A stretch of 64,000 nucleotides of DNA from Mytilus edulis (Eukaryota; Mollusca; Bivalvia; Mytilida; Mytilidae): the NCBI RefSeq assembly GCF_963676685.1, contig NC_092352.1, positions 24,819,117-24,883,116 of the forward strand, given 5' to 3'. The position numbers and the translations under genes are program-made. This document shows, one piece after another, positions 12,716-22,109 of this stretch. The notes beneath the pieces were generated by a model. The model ran no database searches. It saw nothing but the letters and a program-made list of their open reading frames with translations, and was not told the origin of the DNA. The stretch's first letter is position 1. Every line of letters starts with the position of its first letter.

Positions 12716-12721
12716 TTTATT
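12716..12721 (-). terminator. Candidate poly(A) signal of paralogue B
   Basis: AATAAA on the minus strand, about 100 bases after the stop codon at 12821. Plausible by position only. Confidence 0.35.
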
Positions 12722-12820
12722 TGGAGGTAAAAAATTCCAATTTTGAGTACACGGATTCCCAAACAAATCGATAACAATACAGGTATTTGGTTTTGTCCTT
12801 TGTTGAAAACACAATAAAAA

Positions 12821-14323
12821 TCATGCTCGAAAAAATTTGTAAAATGCGACAAAACATTCGAAGTGATAGAATAAAACAAACGGAAACCAAAAACTTTCTA
12901 GTAAAAAACTTGATTGTGTCAGACGATATCTGGGATTAACAAAAGTGTATGACATCCATATTCCAAGATTTACCAATGATACAAACAAAAAAGTATTTTG
13001 TATAGAACAAAAAGGCTTTTGGTCTCCTATTTTTTTGTAGTGTTTCATTTGCAAAATGAATAATGTTTGAAAAAGCGTAGCAACAACACGAAAGAATGCA
13101 TTAACTTTAAACAGAATATCTCCTGAATCGGTATTTGATGGTGACTCACTGAAACAATCTGAAATATAGTATCCACAAGTCGCAAACGAACTTATTATTA
13201 TAACAAACTGGTCTAAACTCATTCCACTATTAGTTTCCTGTTTTGGTCTTAATTGTCCGTGCAATGCATAGAAGCACTTGATTATAAGCGGCGTTCGTAC
13301 TAAATTAGCACAAAAGAAGACAATGTAGGAAACCGTCCTGTAATCTGTCATTGTTTTACTTGGTCTATTATATATGTATATACATTGAATGATCATGAAT
13401 AAGAAATTATAAAGAAACCCTATCACCAGGACGCATACTGAATTTTTATGCCAGACATTACAGCGCGGCAGTAGTGGATGTTGTTCACTATCCAGAACAT
13501 CATTTTGTACTAGTAATGTCTGGTTTTCATCGTCTATTTCTCTTGAAAGAAAATTGTTTTGTGTTTCAAATTCGACCTTCTTTTTTGGCCACATTTCGGA
13601 AAGAAATATCAAACTTAAAAGAGAATATTCTAGAAGTACAGGTTGTAAGTATGGATTCAAGTATACAAGTGCTGTTGCAAGTCCATCAGCGTAAAAACAG
13701 TTCGAGGCTGTGTTATTAATGATATTGGTAATATTTATCTCGTGTCTTATTCTGTTCGTATAGAACGTTTGCTGTGTCCACATTGAAATATTTGTCACAC
13801 AGAGAACCAATAAACCGTAATACAAACACAGAGCATTTGCAAATCTAAATCTAGAAAAATAGTGAATGAACGCAGTTTGACATATCTGAAATGTCCAAGT
13901 GAATGTCCAAAATAATATGACTTGTAGGTTATAAATCTTACAAACGAGATGCATTGCTAGTTGTAGTGCTTGATAAGTGATATTCCCGATACAAAATAGC
14001 CATAGAAATTTTAGTTTCAATTGATCGCTCGGTTTCACAGTCTTTTCTTCCAGCCAGTTAGAACGGCATCGAACGACAATACTACACAATGCAAGACAGA
14101 TTAACGCCAGACCTGCAAGCCCTACCATCAGCAATCGAGACTGTTTTACTGGTAATACAACTATGATTTCAAAGATAATAATCATGGCTGTGGTCAAAAG
14201 AACTACTCCGGCAATACTACCATCATGTACTGAAAATCCTCCATTTCTTCGCTCCTTAATGAGACCAGCAGAAAAAGGAACGATGAAAGTAGCACGCAAA
14301 ATATCACACAGTAGAGTCGTCAT
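12821..14323 (-). CDS. Otopetrin-like multipass membrane protein (paralogue B)
   Basis: A 500-residue single-exon coding region closely similar to paralogues A and C along its full length. The N-terminal part has ILRATFIVPFSAGL and VHDGSIAG. The middle has TAFIHYFSRF, YGLLVL and TNISMW, then LLEYSLLS and EMWPK. The C-terminal half ends FPFVLFYHFECF. About twelve membrane segments lie in two halves around an acidic loop near 248-295. No frameshift or stop, so it looks functional. The ATG lies directly after a splice acceptor (see 14324-14345). Differences from A concentrate in the external-type loop after TNISMW and in the central loop, as expected of duplicates. Family role is proton conduction; the specific role is unknown. 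Confidence 0.85.
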   Translation of the reverse strand: MTTLLCDILRATFIVPFSAGLIKERRNGGFSVHDGSIAGVVLLTTAMIIIFEIIVVLPVKQSRLLMVGLAGLALICLALCSIVVRCRSNWLEEKTVKPSDQLKLKFLWLFCIGNITYQALQLAMHLVCKIYNLQVILFWTFTWTFQICQTAFIHYFSRFRFANALCLYYGLLVLCVTNISMWTQQTFYTNRIRHEINITNIINNTASNCFYADGLATALVYLNPYLQPVLLEYSLLSLIFLSEMWPKKKVEFETQNNFLSREIDDENQTLLVQNDVLDSEQHPLLPRCNVWHKNSVCVLVIGFLYNFLFMIIQCIYIYNRPSKTMTDYRTVSYIVFFCANLVRTPLIIKCFYALHGQLRPKQETNSGMSLDQFVIIISSFATCGYYISDCFSESPSNTDSGDILFKVNAFFRVVATLFQTLFILQMKHYKKIGDQKPFCSIQNTFLFVSLVNLGIWMSYTFVNPRYRLTQSSFLLESFWFPFVLFYHFECFVAFYKFFRA

Positions 14324-14345
14324 TATTTTGCTGCAAATAAAATAA
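14324..14345 (-). promoter_or_regulatory. Splice acceptor before start codon of paralogue B
   Basis: On the minus strand TTTTATTTTATTTGCAG is followed by CAAAATA and ATG. Paralogue C has nearly the same arrangement. Together with the donor at 15307 this defines an intron of about 1 kb in the 5' UTR. Confidence 0.65.
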
Positions 14346-14763
14346 AATGACTTGAAGTATGGCTAACCGCTGAATTTTTATTAATTGAATATGCTTCCCA
14401 GAGATGTTTTATTTTTTAAAATAACAAGTTAGCAAACACCAAGCTATCAATTGTTGAATATACATTCACCCTAAACAATGGAAAATCAGGTAAACCGAGA
14501 ACTATATAGTAAAGAGACTCATTTTTGAATTCATTGTTACCCGATTCTCTTCCTAAATATGCATGACATTAAATTCTCGACATCAAATTCTCCAAATAAC
14601 GAAAAGTATTAAAATATGACACAAGACTACAGCACTTACCTACAGTAAGGTAATTAATCATTTGCGTATCTTGATTTTCTCTCGGTTATATTAAACAATA
14701 AGCAGCAAAGAAAAACGTTATGTTATAATCATATCAGTACAATAAATAGTTATTCATTTCATG

Positions 14764-14810
14764 AGTCAGACGCGTTTTTCAAGGTTTAAATTCACTAGGA
14801 ACGCTCAAAA
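14764..14810 (-). repeat. Degenerate hammerhead-like motif, second variant
   Basis: The minus strand has GAGCGTTCCTAGTGAA, a short stem-loop, then GAAAAACGCGTCTGAC. The order (stem I strand, CTRRTGA-like box, hairpin, GAAA, ACGCGTC) matches a hammerhead layout but the first box is altered. Hammerhead-like by layout only. Confidence 0.4.
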
Positions 14811-15306
14811 CCAAATATTTGAAAGCCGGTGATGTATACATAAGGACGGAAACAGTTGAAGAGCAATATGACTAAACGTACTAACAAAATAGCCAAATCC
14901 ATCTATGCTCAACTTTGCTTGAGGGAGTTGAAAAATAGAATAATTTCAAAATTTATAAACGTGAAGTTTTAGAAATGTTTGATATAAATCATGTCGGTAC
15001 ATAAGTAATCTATTATGACTACTGAGCAGATGATACCTTTGGTGAACGATAATAACTAATTTAAAACAAAGTTTGTGTGTTTGTCATAAGCAGTTGTATA
15101 CATCATATTTTTTAAAATACTTTTCGTTTTTTGGAGAAATAGATGTTTAATAAAATGTGTCATGTTCTATGAAATTTTAAATGAATCTGGATCTCCTATC
15201 ATATGCAAACTTGAAAGTCGTTTTCATAAATATGATGAAACAATTGGTCTTATATGAAAAGTAAGCACTTGACAGTTTAATATATATATGCGTTAAACTT
15301 TCTTAC

Positions 15307-15355
15307 CTTATTGCGTATATTATAGTTAAAAATATGGGTTTATTTGAAATACTTC
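15307..15355 (-). other. Candidate noncoding 5' exon 2 of paralogue B
   Basis: A 49-base segment on the minus strand between an AG acceptor (TTGGAAG then GAAGTATTTC) and a donor (CAATAAG then GTAAGAAAG). The equivalent at paralogue C (36535-36582) is 48 bases and nearly identical. It contains stops and is upstream of the ATG, so 5' UTR. Confidence 0.55.
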
Positions 15356-15533
15356 CTTCCAATTGATATTCATTTGATTATAAAAATTTACCATGACCTT
15401 TTGAACACGAGTTTAAAGTCAAATATAGTAAATTGTTATGAAATTTCCAGTACAGCATTTTTTGCAGACTTCGTTTGCTTCAATTATATGAATCAACTCA
15501 CTATTCACTTTAATAATTACTTGGTGTACTTAC

Positions 15534-15610
15534 GTTTGGGGTTTTATACACTATTTCGAAGTAATGTATTGATAACAATCAGACGAATTCGTAAAACTGA
15601 TGATTTACCT
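15534..15610 (-). other. Candidate 5' exon 1 and donor of paralogue B
   Basis: A perfect donor (CCCCAAAC then GTAAGTAC) on the minus strand. The preceding 60-70 bases are conserved upstream of paralogue C (words TACGAATTCGTCTGATTG and TACTTCGAAATAGTG), suggesting a conserved first exon or proximal promoter. The transcription start is not determined. Confidence 0.5.
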
Positions 15611-15779
15611 TTTTCGATACATTCTTAAGATAAATATATAATTATTTTTAAAAGATTGTGGTGACAGTATATTACCTTTGTGGAAAACCAGGGTAATTGG
15701 TGTGATATGTGTATATATTTCATCAAAAAGATTTTTCTTTTTATTAACATATAAATTATATTGAAAATTGTGTGTTAAA

Positions 15780-15905
15780 GTTTAACTAAATAGCTAGGGT
15801 GTAAAAACTCTAACACAAAATATACAGACGCGCGTTTCGTCTCATCAGTGGCGTTCGAATCAAAATAATCAACAGACCAAATCAAATACTAAGTTGAAGA
15901 ACATT
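15780..15905 (-). repeat. Hammerhead-repeat relic lacking stem II
   Basis: The minus strand has CGCCACTGATGAG immediately followed by ACGAAACGCGCGTCTG. Both catalytic boxes are intact, but the hairpin that normally separates them is deleted to two bases. It looks like a deletion derivative of the retrozyme-type hammerhead. Confidence 0.6.
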
Positions 15906-16725
15906 TTCGGAAATTTAAGTTCGTGTAAGTTACAATAAATTCAAATTCTCTATTAACTTTACGGCTCATCAGTCATTAAATACATGTACAGTGTATATGT
16001 TACAGTAAATAGGTGAAATAAGGCATTAAATGTTATTACTAAAATTTAGGAATTACATGTAATTCCTGATGCACTTAGTAAATACAAGTAATTCTAAAAT
16101 GAATTTTTACACCTATTTACTAACTGTTAAAACAATGTTGTAATATGGTCAACTGATCAAAAGGTATGGTAATACTAACTAGAAAATCAGTGAGTAAAAC
16201 AGTGATGAGCCTAAAATGTACCTTTTTGCTGTAGGTGCTTTAGCTACGAGATTTAAAAAATATATGATTTAGGCTGTTTTTAAATCATTAATCAAGATGA
16301 TAATTATATAGTTAAATTAAGCAGCCTATCTGTTTTTATTTTTTTGAAAAAGCTGAGAAACATGGTTGATGAGTTTTGCACTAGTCTTGCACGTTAATAA
16401 TTGAACCTCATTGAATACATAACGGTATTCATTTGACCTTCAATTAAACCCCTAGCTGGAGAAGGGTTACCGATGTATTCAGCTATCATAATTGAAAGGG
16501 TTTCGCAGAATCCAGTGTCTCGCCTACTTTTGCTGTGACTTGCAGGCCAAACAAAAATATTATTCATGTTTTTTTTTCTAGATATTATCTTTTGACTAGT
16601 TCTGGAAGAAGCTTCTTTCCAAATTACTTCTTGAAATTTATTTTTTGATCATAAACAAGCTTCTGTTCAAGTTTGGTTGAATCCAGGATAATTTATGAAA
16701 GTTTTCAAAATTTAAAAAAACTTAA

Positions 16726-18422
16726 TGCGGGGTTCACACATTGCCGATTATTGCTCTCGTTTGAGATCAGACAGCGATAGGACACGAAAAGTGAAAAAGT
16801 CGGATTAGTATCCTCAATTATCTGGAATGTCCTCTTATTGTCTGAACGCATGCGTTTTAGTTCGTAACAGATTCCTACTGGTCGGGAAGGGTCCGAATAG
16901 TTCGGCAAGGCACCCCGACAGTTAGATGCGTCCCGTAACATTCGGGGAAACTCAGCCGATTTTGTCTAGTCGGACTACAATCGTGCCTATATCGTGACAG
17001 ATTCTGCTGTATCGGATCGAATTCCTAACAATGTTCTGTGTATTCGGGACGGTGTCCTGAGGAACGGGAATGATCTGGAGAAATTTTTCAACGCTGTTTT
17101 TCTGCCGATTAAGTCCAAATTGCACCCAGATTTTGTCGATTGCGAACCGTTTTTGCCGAAACCGTTCCGAAACAGTCCCGTTATTAATTCTAAATTCGTC
17201 AATGATACCCACGTCAGAGTCCCAATACGACTGAGACCAGACAAAGCCGTTTGCAATGCGATATAGCAGACCGTGATAGGATTACGTTCCGACAGTACCT
17301 GATCATCCCGAGTATGCCAAAAGTTTTCGAACGGATAACTTCCGTCAGAGTAGCTTCACTGTCTTGTCACTATCTGATCTCTGTCGGATTACATTCGGTA
17401 GAATCGGGACGCAGTCGTGACAGACTCGGTCGAATTTTACCTGACGAAAGATACAAATCGGATTAGAAGCGGATTTAGAACGGGATTATCGGGATAAATT
17501 CGCTTGGAACGGTTGAATATCGACAATTCCTGAACAATATCTGATATTGTTGTCGTGATTAAATTATTTTTTTTTACAAATTTTAATTAAAGTTTGAATT
17601 TCCTTCCACGATTCATAGGATTTTGATCAGACGTTTAATAAATTTTAATCGGGAATGGTCCTGTTAAGGAAGCACAATACAAAGATTTTGTCACTCCCAA
17701 TCCGATAACTTTAAACTGATGTAATTCATTTCATCCTTCTTTATATTTTATAAATGAGGTACCAAAAGAAAGAAGAAAGATTAATCTTTCAAATTGTGAT
17801 AATTTCATTATGACATAATTATTACATAATCAATTGATATGTAATTAGTTGCTATATTGTGATATCTACACTTGAATGAATTTAGCGTCTTTATTTTTCA
17901 TAGCATTCCAAAATATTTTATAGATTCTTGTACAACACAGCTTGACCTCCAAAACTGTGTCTCAAATTTCCAAAAAACATCAATAGAACAAATTTTATAC
18001 CCAATTGAATTTAGTGATCTCTTATGAATTGATGTTGCAAACTTCATTGAAGATTTATGAGAGAATGAAATACAATAGGAAAAATCTGAGACACAGTTTG
18101 GGAGGTCAAACTGTGTCGTGCAAGAATCTATAAAATATTTTGGGATGCTATGAATAACAAAGAAGCTAAATTCATTCAAGTATGGACATCACAATATAGC
18201 AACTAATTACATAACAATTAATTATATAATAATTATGTCATAATGAAATTATCACAATTTGAAAGATTAATCATTCTTCTTTCTTTTGGTACCTCATTTA
18301 TAAAATTTAAAGAAGGATGAGTGGAATAACATCAGTTTAAAGATGTCTGATTGGGGATGAAAAATCTTTGTATTGTGCTACCTTAAGGACGGCAGTAAAA
18401 ATCGTGAATGTGTGACCCCAGC
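16726..18422. mobile_element. Nonautonomous TTAA-flanked DNA transposon, interrupted by a second one
   Basis: Inverted ends: the left begins TGCGGGGTTCACACATT and the right, reverse complemented, begins GCTGGGGTCACACATTC. TTAA flanks both ends (16722-16725 and 18423-18426), the target duplication known for piggyBac-type elements. Without the nested insert it is about 978 bases. Its interior (about 16730-17530) is richer in GC than the surroundings, full of CGGAT/CGGGAC/GACAG-like words, and open on both strands over 70-90 codons, but no transposase is recognisable. Superfamily is inferred from TTAA only. Confidence 0.7.
17668..18382. mobile_element. Foldback element with about 300-base inverted arms, TTAA-flanked, nested
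   Basis: The left arm (about 17668-17960) is repeated inverted at about 18090-18382, including GCACAATACAAAGATTTT, GGTACC with GAAAGATTAATC, and AATTCATT blocks, leaving a short central spacer. TTAA flanks it (17664-17667 and 18383-18386). A related copy begins at 32059. The near-perfect arms would fold into a long hairpin. No coding capacity; the 93-codon minus frame at 17898-18179 is an accident of the arms. Confidence 0.82.
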
Positions 18423-18482
18423 TTAAACGACCGATTGAATATTTGTGGACGTGGCTGACGACGGAATAAAGTTTAGTTCGCT

Positions 18483-18806
18483 ATGTCTCACTTTTGCGAC
18501 AAAAGTCGCATGCTCGACGAAAAGAAAAAGAATGTTAACATTGAAAGTAAAAGAAAAGAGATAGACCATTTCGTTGACTTATTTAATCCACAAAAAAATC
18601 ATTCTTATACAAGTAGAAACGATGATAAAATTTTGTTGCAGGTATGTAAGCTTCAGTTTAAAGGTCTTGAAAAACTTATAAAAAAGAGAAACACAGAAAC
18701 ACGGAAATATGAAAACGCCATCAATTTGTATAAATTTGTTTGTGAAGAATGTCAGTTTCATCACAAATGTCTGACAAAAGAAGTCGTAGTTAAAACTACT
18801 TTGTAA
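18483..18806 (+). CDS. Hypothetical 107-codon open frame
   Basis: Starts MSHFCDKSRML and continues with a lysine-rich, probably helical sequence and a C-terminal CEECQFHHKC cluster that could bind a metal. It begins 60 bases beyond the right end of the TTAA element. I do not recognise it. The Cys/His cluster and length make it slightly better than chance, but no splice sites, poly(A) signal or paralogue support it. It could be an exon fragment or nothing. Confidence 0.25.
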   Translation: MSHFCDKSRMLDEKKKNVNIESKRKEIDHFVDLFNPQKNHSYTSRNDDKILLQVCKLQFKGLEKLIKKRNTETRKYENAINLYKFVCEECQFHHKCLTKEVVVKTTL

Positions 18807-20845
18807 AAGGAATTTAAGTTATGCCATTGGCCAAGTTGATATGCAAAGTATGCGTGATGGAGATTTTAATTTTAAAAAGTTATGAGATTTTGAGATTTAT
18901 CAAGATAATTTAACCAAATTCAGCATAATCTACTGTCTATCTAAAAAAAAAAAAGAGCTGGCTAAGTTGCTTATAAAATTCTCAAAAATGCATTTTTCAA
19001 TTTTGGATTGATATCATTGTCTTGCATGCTGAAAATGATTTTTAGGGGTTTTCAAAACTTATAAAACAACAATTGTCCAGTTTCAATTCACAAACACTAA
19101 AGAGTATGCACTTTTAATGTGCCTTATTATCCTTAATCCTTACGAATGCTCTAAAAATCCATACTCCTTTACTTTCTTATTTGATATCTTGAATTATGTC
19201 TTTAATTTTTAAACAAAAATATCAAGTTAGTAAATAGCTGTAAAAATGAACAAAAAAATCAGTTAATACCAGAAATCACTGAAACAACTAGTAAATACAT
19301 GTAATTACTAAATTGACTAGTAATTACAGGTATTTACTGAAATGTTTAGTAACATATACATATGGTATACTAAAATATTAGCAATATGTATAATCATTAC
19401 AAAATATCTTTTATAACAAATAACTAATTCTTAATTTTAAAAAGTTACAAAGCTTTTTTTGTTGTCACCACACAATGATTTTATTAATTTAAAAGTTGAT
19501 GGCTAGACCAGTTATATTTTTTTATATATTGTTTTCGCAAATCAATATAGCTGCTTCATTGTAGGATGAAATGAAATTCATTCTCTATTACTCCTAAATC
19601 ACAAAATAATACAATTTCTTTCATTTCTATAAGTACTAAAATAACGTCCAGTTTCAATAAAAAGGTTATGTGAAGACAAACGAATCAGTGTTATATATTT
19701 ACGAAAATGTATAGGAATGCATTTCTGTAAATAAAATGGCAAAACTACATAAGTTACCGTATACTTATTCGATCTACACTTTGCTGAAGAATCTAATAGA
19801 AATGGAGCTCTTTGTTAGCCTGATCAAACAAACACTGTCTTTTCAAAGGTTAATATCAGCTGTCTACATTCAACAACCTCTGATTATCCCACAAATTTAT
19901 CATACCAAGACTAGTATATATCAATCTTTTTACATATTTTGCCCAGTTCATACATTTTGAACAATAAAACACAAGCTCTTAATATACATTTGTCACTAAC
20001 TAAAATGTTGAACCAAAATGTAATGATATAATAAAATATGATCACTTCGGTGCTTTATTCATGATCGTTCATCCTAATTACCTTAATGAACATTTAAAGT
20101 AAAACGAAGCAAACTTGCTACATTTGATTAGAATAGATATTATAATTACTTTTAACTTAGCTTTTAAATATACGGAAATGAAAGAAATGATTTCATAAAA
20201 AAGTACTGCCAATAGTTGATCTTCGCTTAGTTTGGCTACACATATTAAAAGTCACACACATCACATGTACAAAAAAATCCCAAATTTACAACGATGCAAC
20301 AGTTAGTTTTAGTGGAATATCTTACTATGAATTCGTAAGAAACTGTGTGAGACAAACTTCAGATATATTAGAATTGATAACTAGTAGAACGTAAATACTA
20401 TGTATTGTAGACACACGGAACAACAAATATTCCACTGAAACGACATGCTACAAGATTAGCAAGATAATGTCGGTATGAGAACCAAATAATTGAACATCAA
20501 TTCGGACTTTTAATTTATTATTACGTCAGATTGGACCTTGATTTCAGCTACAGACGTCTTCGCATACAACCACTTTTAACTTTTAGATTAAAACTGAATG
20601 TTTCATTGATTATATTTGTATCCTTTAATTTCAAATGTTGATCACTAGCAATTAAAAGCTACAAATATTACCAATTTATCGTAGCTTTGTGCATTTTTCC
20701 TTTGATCTTTTTTGTGATAATTTTTCCTATCATGCTACTGGCTTGAGATGGAAAATTATCGCTAGAAACTAAGGAGGCACGTGGCGTTGCAAATGAAATT
20801 GACATGAAATTGACAACGTCGTCATAGGTAAAATAGCGATAAACA
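18807..20845. other. Intergenic, no gene recognised
   Basis: AT-rich. Palindromic AGTAAATAC/GTAATTAC words recur at 16010-16130 and 19250-19345, so a short repeat may bracket the 16-19 kb block. No credible coding segment. Confidence 0.4.
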
Positions 20846-20942
20846 GATTATCATTTGTCATCTCAACTCGATTGCCTTTCTCGCTTTTGTCGTACCGGCT
20901 CAAGCGAGAAAGTCAATCTCGTTAAGATGATCAACGATAATC
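20846..20942. repeat. Long imperfect hairpin
   Basis: An arm of about 41 bases (starting GATTATCATTTG, ending CTTTCTCGCTT) is followed after some 15 bases by its imperfect complement (AAGCGAGAAAGTC to GATAATC). A similar flanking sequence (CGTTCGTCGAT ... GAGTATCGTC) occurs at 42440-42560, so this is probably part of a dispersed element. Confidence 0.6.
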
Positions 20943-21054
20943 TATAAATATAAAACATCGTTCGTCGATATCATGCTGTACCCTCGATACTAGCGACATA
21001 AACATGATAAGTATAATAGTTAACAATAGAAATCATTTGAGTATCGTCGAATGG

Positions 21055-21240
21055 AGGTAAGCTTAATACCAAAATTTATGATAAAAGAGGTGATTTTTCA
21101 TTTCCTATTGTTATTTATCCATTTGTTGTTGCTGTAGTTCAGTTGTCACCATCTTGTGGTGTTTATATATCTCAATTTGTTCAATTCGCTAGTGTAACAA
21201 CGTGTTTGATTTTAACGAAAGAAATATCTGTATTACTGAA
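21055..21240 (+). pseudogene. Reverse-transcriptase C-terminal fragment
   Basis: Translates, with decay, to a conserved block containing KIYDKRGDFSFPIV and GVYISQFVQFA. The same block occurs in the fragments at 57120-57270 and 57650-57790. Flanked by non-matching DNA; no YxDD motif retained. Confidence 0.6.
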
Positions 21241-22109
21241 AAATAATTACACCAGGGTTTTCGATATCACAAACTAGTCAAAACATTTACTTTATTTTAA
21301 TATCATTGATACAAGGACATCATTTGTAAATATAGATCAACATGCACACATCTAATACGTTCAGGTATTTTACATCCAAAAGTGTATGGTACATGAAAAA
21401 TTGTTTACAAAGCACAAAAAATATCGGCATTAACCTCAAAAGCTAATGAAACCTTTAAACAGAAATATTCGGAAAAGACATAGTTACGATACTGTTGTTA
21501 GGTCATTGAAGAATTGCATATTTTGTTATTAATATTGATTCACTCGTAGGGTATTTGCATCGGAAATAAACACATTTATTCTAAAACAAGTTGTTGACAT
21601 GATACGGGTTAAGTTCTTCTCATATATGTTATGATGGAATGATACTAAACCCCTAACGGGTGGGATTGTACATGATTTGCATAGATGAAGATATAATCTT
21701 TCAATCAATTTACTTGAGGTCTTGAGCTGGCATGTCAGTAAATGTTTGTTGATTTATGTATCATTGTCATTTTGCTTAGTTTCTATTCTGACATCAGACT
21801 CAGAATTCTTTCAACTGAGTTTTACTGTGCATATTGCTGTTTGTTTTCTTTTCTACATTGGCTTTTTGTTAGTTTTTTTTTTTTTTTTTAAATGTTGGTT
21901 CATTTATATGTTTTGGAGTCTAGTGTGACGTACATTTTCAATGAACTAGTACACAATTTTATTTAGGAGCCAGATGAGGGATTTTCTCGCTGCGTTAAAG
22001 ATCCGTTGGTGACCTTCGGCTGTTGTCTGCTCTTTTGTTGGGTAATTGTCTCTCAGACATATTCCCTATTTCCTTTCTCAAATTTATTCCAGTATTTTGT
22101 TTTTAGTTT

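Noticed and set aside
16952-17466. Several overlapping 70-90 codon frames on both strands
   Set aside because: They lie inside a TTAA-bounded repeat element, have no recognisable domain and compete with each other; composition explains the openness.
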